From NCBI RefSeq assembly GCF_003002875.1, contig NZ_PVTH01000002.1, forward strand, positions 124,001 through 188,000: a stretch of DNA of 64,000 nucleotides. Direction: 5' to 3'. Both the position numbers and the translations under genes were made by a program. Position 1 is the first letter of the stretch; the number at the start of each line of letters is the position of its first letter. Below the pieces are notes generated by a model that was given only the letters and a program-made list of their open reading frames with translations, had not been told where the DNA came from and did not search any database. Positions 18,000 through 27,511 of the stretch are shown here, in pieces. The DNA comes from Arcticibacter pallidicorallinus. GTDB taxonomy: Bacteria; Bacteroidota; Bacteroidia; Sphingobacteriales; Sphingobacteriaceae.

Positions 18000-19097
18000 C
18001 TAACGAACCGTCTTTCTCCTGTTTTTAATGTAGTCTTCAAAAATATATTCGCCGAGCCCCTTCAGTGAACTGTAAAAAGCCTTTCCGCCGTTTACCTCGG
18101 TGAACTGTCTCACAAATTGCTGCAGATAGGGATCCTTGGCAATCATAAAGGTCGTTATCGGAATGTGGAGCCGCTTGCACTGCGCCGCCATATTTAAGGT
18201 CTTGTTGATCACTTTACGATCCAGGCCGATACTGTTTTTATAATACCGGTTACCCTCTTTCAAGCAAGTCGGCTTTCCATCGGTGATCATAAAAATTTGC
18301 TTGTTTGATGTTTTCCGTCTTCTTAATATATCCGTAGCCAGTTCCAGTCCGGCATAAGTGTTCGTATGGTAAGGTCCAACCTGCAGATAGGGCAGGTCTT
18401 TCACTGTTATCGGCCAGGCATCATTACCAAAAACAACAATATCCAGCGTATCTTTCGGATACTTTGTCCTGATCAGCTCCGCCAGAGCCATTGCCACCTT
18501 TTTAGCAGGTGTAATCCGATCTTCTCCATATAGGATCATCGAATGCGAAATGTCGATCATCAACACGGTAGAAGTAAGTGTTTTGAAATCTTTTTCCTCC
18601 ACCTCCAGATCCCTTTCCGTCATATGGAAATCGTTGATCCCGTGGTTCAATTGAGCATTATGGATAGAGGCTGTCATATCTATCTGATCCAGGCTGTCGC
18701 CGAATTCATACTCCCGCCTGTCCGCATTCTTCTCTTCTCCCAGTCCGGAGGTGTTCGTGCTGTGACTTCCTTTTCCCGACTTCTTCAACTTGCCGAAAAT
18801 TTCCTCTAAAGCCGATTTACGTATAGTTTGCTCCGTCTTCGCAGTAATAGAGAAATTACCCTGAGGATCATCCTGACTAATGAAGCCTTTATTCTTCAGA
18901 TCATCGATAAAATCGCCCATGCCATAGTCGTTGGACGTAAAGTGATGTTGCTTATCCAGCTCATTCATCCATGCCAGTGCCTCATTGGCATCGCCGGCCG
19001 TATAATTAAGCAGCTGAGTAAAAATATTCAGCAAACCATCAAAGCCACTGTTCTGAAGTTTTTCCGGAATGAACTTAGAAAAATTATATCCCCGCAT
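18000..19097 (-). CDS. von Willebrand factor A domain protein (MoxR partner)
   Basis: 365-aa soluble protein. The MIDAS metal site is intact (MIDISHSM for DxSxS, later MITDGKPT). The N-terminal third is helical, with no recognised domain. It lies 22 nt upstream of the MoxR-type ATPase and is almost certainly its functional partner in one operon. No signal peptide is seen, so the pair is cytoplasmic. Confidence 0.9.
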   Translation of the reverse strand: MRGYNFSKFIPEKLQNSGFDGLLNIFTQLLNYTAGDANEALAWMNELDKQHHFTSNDYGMGDFIDDLKNKGFISQDDPQGNFSITAKTEQTIRKSALEEIFGKLKKSGKGSHSTNTSGLGEEKNADRREYEFGDSLDQIDMTASIHNAQLNHGINDFHMTERDLEVEEKDFKTLTSTVLMIDISHSMILYGEDRITPAKKVAMALAELIRTKYPKDTLDIVVFGNDAWPITVKDLPYLQVGPYHTNTYAGLELATDILRRRKTSNKQIFMITDGKPTCLKEGNRYYKNSIGLDRKVINKTLNMAAQCKRLHIPITTFMIAKDPYLQQFVRQFTEVNGGKAFYSSLKGLGEYIFEDYIKNRRKTVR

Positions 19098-19160
19098 AAT
19101 CGCCTTTGCTTAAATGGTAAACGCAAAATCTAAGTTAAAATTTTCGTGCCGCTAAGATGT

Positions 19161-20048
19161 TTATCTAGTGTAAAAATCCACTCCTTCAATGCCTTCCAGC
19201 GAGTATTCGGGATTCGCCCCGTGCTTTGAAGCAACAAATGCACCTACAGCGCAAGCGTTATGCAAGATCTTGTCGATCGGCAGCTTTTTCAGAAGACCGT
19301 TGATAAAAGTAGCCAGGAAAGAATCGCCCGCACCAACCGTGTCGGCTACCTCCACCTTAAAGCCCTCATGCCGGTATATAGCACCATCATGCAAGACCAT
19401 AGCACCCTTGTCACCAAGGGTTACACAAATCAGCGGGGTGTCCGTCTCAGCGCTCAACTGATAAACCTGTCCCTCGATATCCGGAGCCGAAATAGGGTAT
19501 AAGTTCGCCAGATAAGTCAATTCGTCTTCATTAATCTTCAACACATCGGCAGATTCGATGAGCTCCCGCAGTACGGTAGCTGAGTAATGCGGAGCCCTCA
19601 AGTTAAGGTCCAGTATACGCTTTTTCGCTAAAGGGAGCAAGGTCAAAAGTGCAGAACGGCTTGCCGTGTTTCTGCAGGCAAGGCTGCCGTAAATGAGAAC
19701 TTCAGCCTCAGCCGTCGCTTTTTTACCATCCTTTGTTGCTGCTATATCATCCCATGCTACAGGCTCTACAATCGTATAAGTAGCTTGTTGCTTTTCATCA
19801 AGTTCCACTTCGACAATACCCGTCGGTAAGGCAGGATGCTTTTGAACAAGATCCGTTGCAAAACCTTGGTTAGCCATTACCTCCAGCAGTTCACGCCCGG
19901 CGTTATCATCTCCTACGCTGCTGATCAAGCCACAATTAATACCCTGCTTATGCAGATGCAACGCAACATTCATGGGTGCACCGCCCGCACGCCTCTGATC
20001 TTTAAACTTATCCCAAAGGATTTCACCGAAACAAACAGCTTTTAGCAT
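19161..20048 (-). CDS. PfkB-family carbohydrate kinase (fructokinase-like)
   Basis: About 295-aa sugar kinase beginning MLKAVCFGEILWDKF. It has the first PfkB signature (RRAGGAPMNVALHLHKQG) and the ATP/catalytic signature DTVGAGDSFLATF with the catalytic Asp. The start is ATG 20048, because the longer frame to 20126 runs through the terminator of the gene upstream. Fructokinase is the best guess; no sugar-uptake genes adjoin it to fix the substrate. Confidence 0.88.
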   Translation of the reverse strand: MLKAVCFGEILWDKFKDQRRAGGAPMNVALHLHKQGINCGLISSVGDDNAGRELLEVMANQGFATDLVQKHPALPTGIVEVELDEKQQATYTIVEPVAWDDIAATKDGKKATAEAEVLIYGSLACRNTASRSALLTLLPLAKKRILDLNLRAPHYSATVLRELIESADVLKINEDELTYLANLYPISAPDIEGQVYQLSAETDTPLICVTLGDKGAMVLHDGAIYRHEGFKVEVADTVGAGDSFLATFINGLLKKLPIDKILHNACAVGAFVASKHGANPEYSLEGIEGVDFYTR

Positions 20049-20086
20049 ATAGATAGAATAAGTTATAAAACTAAATGTTTGCATGT

Positions 20087-20123
20087 AAATAAAGAAGGGC
20101 ATCCCCCACCGGAGACGCCCTTC
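20087..20123 (-). terminator. Terminator of the OmpA/OprF gene
   Basis: On the minus strand GAAGGGC pairs with GCCCTTC (20094-20123), with inner pairing TCTCC/GGGGGA. It is followed by TTTATTT. It lies between the OmpA stop and the PfkB start. Confidence 0.85.
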
Positions 20124-20145
20124 CAACTAAACATATTACGTTGTC

Positions 20146-21468
20146 TTAAAATAATGTAAACTCTACACGGCGGTTCTGCTGTCTTCCCTCTTCCGTTTTA
20201 TTGGAAGCAATAGGCTGATCTTCGCCGTAACCGGTAGCTTCAATACGCGACGCATTCGCTCCGCGGCTTACCAGGAATTGCTTAACAGATTCTGCTCTCG
20301 CCTTCGAAAGTTTGGTATTGCTCGCTGCGCTACCTACATCATCGGTATGGCCGGCAAGCTTCAAACTGAAGTTCTTGCTTTTTAGCAAGTCGGCTACACG
20401 GGTTAAGCTCGCAAATGAGCTCTCGCGAATAGTAGCCTTCGCAAAGTCGAACTCCAAATTCTTGATAGCCTCGGCAACGACTTTCTTATCCTCTTCCGTG
20501 ATGTACACTTTTACATCAGGCTTGCGCTCTGGCAGCGGACAGCCTGAACCGTCTACTGCTGTTCCTGCCGGGGTACCCGGACATTTATCGAACAAGTCTA
20601 CTACGCCATCCTTATCCGTGTCAACAAGTGTTTTGTTGAACTTGTCTTCCAACTGCTGATTTTTTTGTTTCTGCTCATCAAGCTCACTTTTCAGCTGATC
20701 ATAGCGACCCGAGTAATCACGCTCTATGTCTGAAACGATATTATGAGAGGCCAGTTGCGGCTTACGATTGTCGCCAAGAGCAAACTCCAGACCGGCATGC
20801 GCATAAGAATATTTATCGTTTACACCCCTGGTATAACCATCAATGTTGTCTGAATTAACAAATGTCACCTTATACCCCAGATCCAGGTTTACCCCGTCGG
20901 TGACTCTGAATTTCACTCCGGCACCAACTGGTATGATCAGTTCAGGGATGTTGTGAGACACGGTAGTTGCGCCAGCAGTGCTGGTATAAGTAGGTCTGTA
21001 CTCGGCCATACCTGCACCAACGGTAGCATAAGGTTGAATCACGCTTTGTCTTTGTCTGAAATTAATATTCGCAAATGTGAAATTACCACTGATACTGGCC
21101 GCCCAATGGAGGTCTGTTGAGAAGGATGCATTAGGCCCGGCCTGGTCCTGGCCGTTCAGGTGACTCGTGTTAGCGGAAAGCTTCCCCCTGAAATAGTCTG
21201 CCTGTAATCCAAAAGAAGGGAGAATTTGCTTTTTTACATATGCCCCGTAACCGAACTCAGTTTTCCGTCCTTTATAGTCATCTTGTCCAAAAAAAGAGCC
21301 TAAATACATCGCACCGCCATTCACACCTATTGACCATGTGCGGAAAGCCTCCGGTTGAAATGGTTTTACATAGTCAGTTCCCGACTGTGGTTCCTGAGCC
21401 ATAAGCCCACCAGAGATCAGGAGAGCAGTTAAAATTCCTCCAGATTTAAAAATGTTCACGTTTTTCAT
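20146..21468 (-). CDS. OmpA/OprF-type outer membrane porin-like protein
   Basis: 440-aa outer membrane protein. A signal peptide ends at about residue 24 (SGGLMAQ). An eight-strand-type barrel follows (about 40-235), then a short coiled linker, a thrombospondin type 3 calcium-binding repeat (DTDKDGVVDLFDKCPGTP), and an OmpA peptidoglycan-binding domain (LAGHTDDVGSAASNTKLS to QQNRRVEF). It is monocistronic, with its own terminator, and probably abundant and structural. Confidence 0.95.
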   Translation of the reverse strand: MKNVNIFKSGGILTALLISGGLMAQEPQSGTDYVKPFQPEAFRTWSIGVNGGAMYLGSFFGQDDYKGRKTEFGYGAYVKKQILPSFGLQADYFRGKLSANTSHLNGQDQAGPNASFSTDLHWAASISGNFTFANINFRQRQSVIQPYATVGAGMAEYRPTYTSTAGATTVSHNIPELIIPVGAGVKFRVTDGVNLDLGYKVTFVNSDNIDGYTRGVNDKYSYAHAGLEFALGDNRKPQLASHNIVSDIERDYSGRYDQLKSELDEQKQKNQQLEDKFNKTLVDTDKDGVVDLFDKCPGTPAGTAVDGSGCPLPERKPDVKVYITEEDKKVVAEAIKNLEFDFAKATIRESSFASLTRVADLLKSKNFSLKLAGHTDDVGSAASNTKLSKARAESVKQFLVSRGANASRIEATGYGEDQPIASNKTEEGRQQNRRVEFTLF

Positions 21469-21562
21469 CAGATTTAATTCGTTATGTGCATCTTTCTACA
21501 CACGTTATCAACACGATGTGAAGAACATGGTTTTGATTTCTACTCTTTGCGGCTAATTATTT

Positions 21563-21570
21563 TACTTTTG
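21563..21570 (+). promoter_or_regulatory. Candidate -7 element for the pentapeptide gene
   Basis: TACTTTTG matches the Bacteroidota TAnnTTTG consensus 21 nt before the start codon. No well-spaced -33 element was found. Confidence 0.5.
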
Positions 21571-21591
21571 ACTGAACACTAAAGGGTAGAA

Positions 21592-22164
21592 ATGGAACGA
21601 ATAGTACACGAGGATAAAACCTTTGAAAAGGTCGTCTATGCAGAAAAGGTAGTAAAGGGGCGTGAGTTCCAAAGCTGCTCCTTTATCAACTGCGACTTCT
21701 CGAACAGCGAGTTTTACTACAGTAAATTCATGGACTGCACATTCGAGGGCTGCAACCTGTCTATGATGAAGTTAAGTGAATCTACCTTGAACAACGTCAA
21801 ATTCAGCAATTCAAAAATTTTGGGAGTAAACTTCAGTGAGTGCCAGGATTTTCTGTTCAGTGTCATGTTCGATTCCTGTATTCTCGACTACAGCTCTTTC
21901 CAGGGAAAGAAAATGCTGAAAACGAAGTTTATTAGGACCAGCATGAAGGAGGTCAATTTCAACAAGACTAACCTTTCCGGCTCGCTGTTTGATCAGACGG
22001 ATCTTTCAGGAGCACTTTTCGAAGCAACCAATCTGAGCAACGCTAATCTGGTTTCGGCCTACGGCTTTGCCATAGATCCTGAATTGAACGTTATCAAGAA
22101 AGCCAGCTTCTCGCAGCATGGCCTAGCCGGTCTTCTTGCCCGGTATCAGATCAATATTGTTTAG
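21592..22164 (+). CDS. Pentapeptide-repeat protein
   Basis: 190-aa soluble protein made largely of A(D/N)LxX-type pentapeptides. Examples are CSFINCDFSNSEFYYSKF, CTFEGCNLS and the C-terminal TNLSGSLFDQTDLSGALFEA. These predict a right-handed quadrilateral beta-helix. Some members (Qnr, MfpA) protect DNA gyrase, but most are uncharacterised and nothing here points to a target. Confidence 0.92.
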   Translation: MERIVHEDKTFEKVVYAEKVVKGREFQSCSFINCDFSNSEFYYSKFMDCTFEGCNLSMMKLSESTLNNVKFSNSKILGVNFSECQDFLFSVMFDSCILDYSSFQGKKMLKTKFIRTSMKEVNFNKTNLSGSLFDQTDLSGALFEATNLSNANLVSAYGFAIDPELNVIKKASFSQHGLAGLLARYQINIV

Positions 22165-22233
22165 GAACCATAGAAGTTGCGCTAACAGGCAAGAGCAGTA
22201 GCCAAACTTAATAACATCTTCATTTTATACTAA

Positions 22234-22254
22234 CACAAGCGTCCTAATCTTGTG
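22234..22254. repeat. Inverted repeat CACAAG-N9-CTTGTG before the phytate-type TonB receptor
   Basis: A perfect 6-bp inverted repeat overlaps TAATCTTG (22245-22252), a one-mismatch -7 element. It ends 14 nt before the start codon. It could be an operator or a 5'UTR hairpin. Confidence 0.4.
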
Positions 22255-22268
22255 CACAAATATAATTT

Positions 22269-25079
22269 ATGAAGATTTTTGTACGTTTCTCAGTTTTTGT
22301 AGCCCTTTCTCTGTGCCTGCCTGATCTGGCTATAGCGCAATCGGGTTTAATTACCGGAAAGGTCACGGATGCAGACCAGAACCTTTCCCTCCCGGGGGCA
22401 ACCCTAAAGCTGAGCGGTGGCAACCGCTATACCATATCGAACGATCAGGGGAATTTCGAATTTCTAAACGTTCCGGTAGGGACTTACACCGTCAGCGTAA
22501 CTTACCTCGGTTATAAAACGGGCACTGTAGAAGTAACAGTAGCGGCTGGCCGGGCAGTGAATACGCTAATAAAGATGGAAGATGGCGTCATCGTTGCCTC
22601 AGAAGTTGTCATTATGGGCGACAGGCTGAGAGGGCAGGCCAAAGCACTTAACCAGCAGAAAAACAACTCCAATATTACGAACATCGTATCCGCTGATCAA
22701 ATGGGTCGTTTTCCGGATGCTAATATAGGCGATGCAATCAAACGCGTACCGGGGGTAACCATGCAAAACGATCAGGGCGAAGCGAGGGATATTATCATCC
22801 GCGGTCTAGCGCCTGAACTGAACTCCGTGTCGTTAAATGGCGACCGTATACCCTCTGCGGAAGGAGACAACCGCCGCATTCAGATGGACCTTATTCCGTC
22901 TGATATGATTCAGACGATCGAAGTCAACAAAACCCTTACCCCGGATATGGACGCCGATGCTATCGGAGGATCAGTAAACCTCATCACCAGAGCCGCACCA
23001 AATGGTCTGCGTCTCTCCGGAACCTTATCATCAGGCTATAATCCTATTCGGGAGAAAGCCCTTTATACCGGTTCATTTGTTGCCGGAAATCGCTTTGCCG
23101 ACGGAAGGCTCGGCGTGGTATTAAGCGGTTCTTATAATGATAACAACTACGGATCTGACGATGTAGAAGCAAAATGGAAAGAAGAAGACGGAAAAGTATT
23201 CCTTGAAGAGCAGGAGATTCGTCACTATTTCGTACAACGTATCAGACGAAGCGTTGCACTCGCCTCTGATTTTAAAATAGACGACCGAAACCGGTTGAGC
23301 TTCAACGGGATGTATAACTGGAGAGATGACCGGGAAAACCGTTACCGACTGCGCTTCACCGACATCGAGCCGGATGGAGACGGTTACACAGGTACCGTTG
23401 AGCGCGAAACAAAAGGAGGTATCGATAACAGCCGCAACAAGAGTGGTCGCCTCGAAGATCAGCGCGTAAAGAACCTCTCCTTCAAAGGCGAGCACCTGAT
23501 CAGCTCAGCCCTGGATCTCGATTGGACACTGTCTTATTCTGATGCCCGCGAACTGCGTCCAAACGAACGCTATATCATGTTTGATGCAGAAGATCAGGTT
23601 ATTGGCCTTGATCTTGGCAATCCTGAACGTCCTTTCGCATCGAGTGCTACTACATTATCAGATTTCGGCCTTAATGAAATTACTGAAAACCGGAATTTTA
23701 CGAAAGAGCGCGAAACAGGCGCTAAAATCAATATGCGGGTCCCATTCAGTATCGTTGACGGTCAGAAGGGTAGACTTCGTTTCGGAGGAAGACTTCGTCT
23801 CAAAAACAAGGAGCGTCAAAATAACTTTTTTGAATACTCACCACTGGGATCCAATGAGGATGTTTTCGATAACTTTGGTCAGCTTCCTTCCCGCAACTTC
23901 AGCGGAAGCAATTTTCAGCCGGGAGGGCAGTATGTAGCCGGACCGCTTATCCATGCTGATTATCTGGGCGGCCTGGATCTGAGCAATAGCTCTCTGTTTG
24001 AGCAAGAAGATAAACCTAAGGAGTACGCTGCCGGAAACTACGATGCCCGTGAGACCATTACTGCCGGATATTTACGATGGGATCAGGATTTTAATACCCG
24101 CCTGTCGATGATCCTCGGAGCAAGGCTGGAGCATACCTCCCTTCGCTATACCGGAAATGTGGTAGAAGACGAAGAAGACGTTGTGGGACAGGTTACCAAT
24201 AAAAATAGCTATCTGAATGTGATGCCTTCGGCAACGTTGAAATACAATGCAAGCGAAAATCTGATCTTTCGCCTAGCGGCAACAACTTCTATCGCCCGGC
24301 CTAATTATTTCGATCTTGTGCCTTATTTCGACAACCGAATCGGAGATGAGGAACTGCTTATCGGAAATGAAAGTCTTAAAGCAGCCTATGCCTGGAACTT
24401 TGATTTCATGGTCGAAAACTACTTCCGCTCTGTAGGACTTGTATCAGGAGGCGCTTTTTATAAAAACATTCAGGACTTTATCTATCGTTTCAGGGACGGG
24501 TCTTATACGGCGGAGAAGTTTGCAGCCGACTTCCCGGAACAGGGAAATCCAATTCCTGCCGGAAAGGAATTTTCGTTAATTCAACCGCGAAACGGTGAAT
24601 CAGTAAATATATACGGCTTTGAGGTAGCCATTCAACGGCAGCTTGATTTCCTGCCAGGATTCTGGAGAGGCTTCGGTGTTTACGCCAATTATACCTTTAC
24701 ACGTTCCAGTACAGACGGTATCTTCAACGAAGATGGGGAGGAACGTACAGGTGTCAAGTTCCCCGGAACTTCTCCTAACCTGTTCAACTTCTCGCTTTCA
24801 TATGAAACCAAGCGGTTTAGTTCCCGGCTCTCTGCAAACTACGCAGACTCCTATGTGTTTGAATTAGGCGGCGACAACTTCGAAGACAGCTATTACGACA
24901 GCCAGTTCTTCCTCGATGCAAACGCATCCTACAAGATAACGAGTAAGCTGCGACTATTCGGCGAAGCGAATAATCTGACTAATCAGCCGCTTCGCTTCTA
25001 TCAGGGCATAAAGAGCCGTACCATGCAGGCGGAGTTTTACAGACCACGGTATAATTTCGGGGTTAAGGTTGACCTATAA
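22269..25079 (+). CDS. TonB-dependent receptor paired with phytase
   Basis: 936-aa outer membrane active transporter. A signal peptide ends near residue 23. A CarboxypepD_reg-like domain (about 26-105) precedes the plug (MGRFPDANIGDAIKRVPGV, RDIIIRGL, ending IGGSVNLITR) and a 22-strand-type barrel closing at FGVKVDL. The plug wording matches the TonB-Xanth-Caul subfamily (TIGR01782). A beta-propeller phytase lipoprotein gene starts 51 nt downstream. That suggests import of phytate, its lower inositol phosphates or their metal chelates; substrate assignment is by context only. Confidence 0.92.
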   Translation: MKIFVRFSVFVALSLCLPDLAIAQSGLITGKVTDADQNLSLPGATLKLSGGNRYTISNDQGNFEFLNVPVGTYTVSVTYLGYKTGTVEVTVAAGRAVNTLIKMEDGVIVASEVVIMGDRLRGQAKALNQQKNNSNITNIVSADQMGRFPDANIGDAIKRVPGVTMQNDQGEARDIIIRGLAPELNSVSLNGDRIPSAEGDNRRIQMDLIPSDMIQTIEVNKTLTPDMDADAIGGSVNLITRAAPNGLRLSGTLSSGYNPIREKALYTGSFVAGNRFADGRLGVVLSGSYNDNNYGSDDVEAKWKEEDGKVFLEEQEIRHYFVQRIRRSVALASDFKIDDRNRLSFNGMYNWRDDRENRYRLRFTDIEPDGDGYTGTVERETKGGIDNSRNKSGRLEDQRVKNLSFKGEHLISSALDLDWTLSYSDARELRPNERYIMFDAEDQVIGLDLGNPERPFASSATTLSDFGLNEITENRNFTKERETGAKINMRVPFSIVDGQKGRLRFGGRLRLKNKERQNNFFEYSPLGSNEDVFDNFGQLPSRNFSGSNFQPGGQYVAGPLIHADYLGGLDLSNSSLFEQEDKPKEYAAGNYDARETITAGYLRWDQDFNTRLSMILGARLEHTSLRYTGNVVEDEEDVVGQVTNKNSYLNVMPSATLKYNASENLIFRLAATTSIARPNYFDLVPYFDNRIGDEELLIGNESLKAAYAWNFDFMVENYFRSVGLVSGGAFYKNIQDFIYRFRDGSYTAEKFAADFPEQGNPIPAGKEFSLIQPRNGESVNIYGFEVAIQRQLDFLPGFWRGFGVYANYTFTRSSTDGIFNEDGEERTGVKFPGTSPNLFNFSLSYETKRFSSRLSANYADSYVFELGGDNFEDSYYDSQFFLDANASYKITSKLRLFGEANNLTNQPLRFYQGIKSRTMQAEFYRPRYNFGVKVDL

Positions 25080-25130
25080 AAATCTTTTATCGACGTTTTA
25101 AAAAAACGAGGCGCTGCCCTCATCCATATC

Positions 25131-26174
25131 ATGACATACAGAATTCTCCCTTTTATCGCCCTTTCCATATTCAGCTCATGCAGCTCGACCCGCTCTATAG
25201 CTCCTGACGCCATCAGACCTACCGTTATCACTCAACAGGTAGAATTCGATACCGACGACCCTGCCATTTGGATCAATCCTGCGGATGCCTCTCAAAGTCT
25301 GATCGTTGGAACAGACAAAGAGACTAACGGCGGCATTTATGTTTTCGATCTCGAAGGAAAGATCGTCAACAAGGTTACCGGCTTGCAGCGCCCTAATAAC
25401 ATAGATATCGCTTATCGACTTATGGTAGGCGGTAAACCGACCGATGTAGCTGTATTCACTGAACGTGAAACGAACAAAATCCGGATTTTCTCTATGCCGG
25501 ATCTTAAACCACTTGACAACGGAGGCATAGAGGTGTTTACTGGAGAAACTCAGCGCGATCCGATGGGAGTGGCCCTCTACACGCGGCCTGGTGATAATGC
25601 TATTTTCGCAATCGTAGGTCGTAAAATAGGCCCTTCCGGGAGTTACTTATGGCAATATCACCTCAAAGATCAGGGTAACGGCGTTGTAGGAGGGACTGTT
25701 GTCAGGAAGTTCGGTGCCTTCAGCGGTAAAAAAGAAATAGAAAGCATCGTTGTAGATAACGAAAACGGATATATCTATTATTCAGACGAAGGAGCCGGAG
25801 TACATAAATATTACGCCGATGTGAACAGGGGAAACCGGGAGCTTGCCTTCTTCGGTACTAAAGACTTCAAATCAGACGTCGAAGGGATCTCCATCTATAA
25901 AACGAACGATAAAGAAGGGTATATACTGGTGTCGGACCAGCAAGCCAACCGCTTTTCCATCTACAACCGTAGCGGAAGTGCCGGCAACCCCCATCAGCAT
26001 GTTCGGATCGCCTCCATTCCGTTCTCCACCCTGGAGAGTGATGGGTCAGACGTGACCTCTGTCAATCTGGGTACACGCTTTCCAAAGGGAGTATTTGTCG
26101 CGATGAGCAACGGTAAGGTATTTCATTATTACGACTGGCGCCTGATCGAAGATCGGATTAAACAGGGCAAATAA
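25131..26174 (+). CDS. Beta-propeller 3-phytase, lipoprotein
   Basis: 347-aa phytase-like six-bladed propeller that would release phosphate from phytate with calcium. Lipidation Cys17 is in SIFSSCSS. Family motifs include DTDDPAIWINP near the N-terminus, RPNNIDIAYRL, the calcium-site stretch DNENGYIYYSDEGAGVHKY, DVEGISIY and ILVSDQQANRFSIYNR. It is probably surface- or periplasm-exposed on the outer membrane beside the TonB receptor, forming a phosphate-scavenging pair. Confidence 0.92.
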   Translation: MTYRILPFIALSIFSSCSSTRSIAPDAIRPTVITQQVEFDTDDPAIWINPADASQSLIVGTDKETNGGIYVFDLEGKIVNKVTGLQRPNNIDIAYRLMVGGKPTDVAVFTERETNKIRIFSMPDLKPLDNGGIEVFTGETQRDPMGVALYTRPGDNAIFAIVGRKIGPSGSYLWQYHLKDQGNGVVGGTVVRKFGAFSGKKEIESIVVDNENGYIYYSDEGAGVHKYYADVNRGNRELAFFGTKDFKSDVEGISIYKTNDKEGYILVSDQQANRFSIYNRSGSAGNPHQHVRIASIPFSTLESDGSDVTSVNLGTRFPKGVFVAMSNGKVFHYYDWRLIEDRIKQGK

Positions 26175-26186
26175 TCTGCTATAGCT

Positions 26187-27122
26187 TTAGATAACCACAA
26201 CCAGCTTTCCCCGGGTCTTATGCGACTCCATGTCGCTATGGGCCCGGTTTATATCGTCCAGAGAATATACCTTGTCAACCCGAACCCTCAGTTTTCCATC
26301 CTGGAGCAGTTCGGCGAAGCTCTCCAGCTGATCCTTAGCGGGGTGCATCATCGGCCATATTAAGTTTACATCTTTCTCCCGTGCAAGAGCAAGCGCTTTC
26401 GGGTCATTCTTTGTCGAGGAAGGCAAGCATACAACTGTACCGCCAGACTTCACACAAGATATCGAGCGGTATAATACATCGCCACCCATAGCATCTATCA
26501 CGGCATCTAAACCGGAAGCCCGTTCTTCAAACTTTTCATTTTTGTAATCAATAGCTTCATCAGCGCCGAGTTCCTTAAGAAAACCGGCATTGGTTTCAGA
26601 TGCTGTTCCATACACATAGGCGCCAGTCAGCTTGGCAAATTGAACAGCCAGGTGTCCTACTCCACCTGCCGCTGCGTGAATTAATATTCGCTGTCCGGTT
26701 TGGAGCTTCAGATGCTCATGTATGGATTGATAAGCGGTGAGTGCCGCAAGAGGAACAGCCGCAGCTTCCTCGAAAGAGAGGTTCGCTGGTTTCTTGACAA
26801 AGTAAGAACTTTCGGCTGCCATATACTCGGCATAGGTTCCAGCTCCGAAACTGCAACCAAAAACCGCATCACCGACTTCGAATCCACTTACGTTTTCTCC
26901 AACCTGTTCTATCGTTCCGCTGAAATCTTTACCCAATACTGCAGGAAGGTTCAGGTCTTTACAGCTAATGTGCTTGCCTGATCTGATTTTGGTATCTACG
27001 GGGTTGATTCCGGCAGCTTTAATGCTAATGACAGCTTGGTCAGGACCGGCGGTCGGTGTTTCTAGTTCTGCGATTTCCAGCTCTTCGGGAGAGCCAAACC
27101 GATTGATTATAGCCGCTTTCAT
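26187..27122 (-). CDS. NADPH:quinone oxidoreductase-type MDR protein
   Basis: 311-aa zinc-independent medium-chain dehydrogenase/reductase. It has an N-terminal GroES-like domain (GINPVDTKIRSG, LPAVLGKDFSGTIEQVG) and a Rossmann domain with the NADPH motif HAAAGGVGHLAVQFAK. The catalytic zinc ligands of alcohol dehydrogenases are absent. It would reduce quinones or enones; the substrate is unknown. It is convergent with the phytase gene, 12 nt apart. Confidence 0.92.
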   Translation of the reverse strand: MKAAIINRFGSPEELEIAELETPTAGPDQAVISIKAAGINPVDTKIRSGKHISCKDLNLPAVLGKDFSGTIEQVGENVSGFEVGDAVFGCSFGAGTYAEYMAAESSYFVKKPANLSFEEAAAVPLAALTAYQSIHEHLKLQTGQRILIHAAAGGVGHLAVQFAKLTGAYVYGTASETNAGFLKELGADEAIDYKNEKFEERASGLDAVIDAMGGDVLYRSISCVKSGGTVVCLPSSTKNDPKALALAREKDVNLIWPMMHPAKDQLESFAELLQDGKLRVRVDKVYSLDDINRAHSDMESHKTRGKLVVVI

Positions 27123-27511
27123 AATATAAAGGTAGGCTATAATTCTGTAGAAAAAGATACGGCCGGCTCTGAGCTGAGTCCTGATGTACTCCTGTTAGCG
27201 AGGTTAGAAAACAGGCATATCCTAAGGCACCTTCCTTTGTATCGCCAAAGAACGGTTTTATATGCAGGCGATAATAAGCACTCATTCTCCCCTGATAAGT
27301 CCGACCTGATGAGCTTAGGTGGGACTATTTACGGGCTTTAAGCTGGTTATATGCACGTCCATATAAGAGAGGATTAAGCTCAGCCTCTTCTCCGCTTGAC
27401 TGCTTTTGAGGTACCTTATTTTAAAAATAGCATAAAATTTTGTCGATTTTGGCTAAAAAATCGTCGCGGATTCTCTGCCGCACTACCTTGCCCTCCAAAA
27501 CAAACAACGTC
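27123..27511. other. Long intergenic stretch, no gene recognised
   Basis: About 390 bases between the oxidoreductase and the GC-richer orphan gene. Short open frames exist on the minus strand but show no family resemblance. No tRNA, terminal repeat or insertion-sequence end was seen. Nothing assignable is present. Confidence 0.5.

Noticed and set aside
27040-27285. 81-codon minus-strand frame between the oxidoreductase and the orphan gene
   Set aside because: Overlaps the oxidoreductase start and has no recognisable features; treated as chance.
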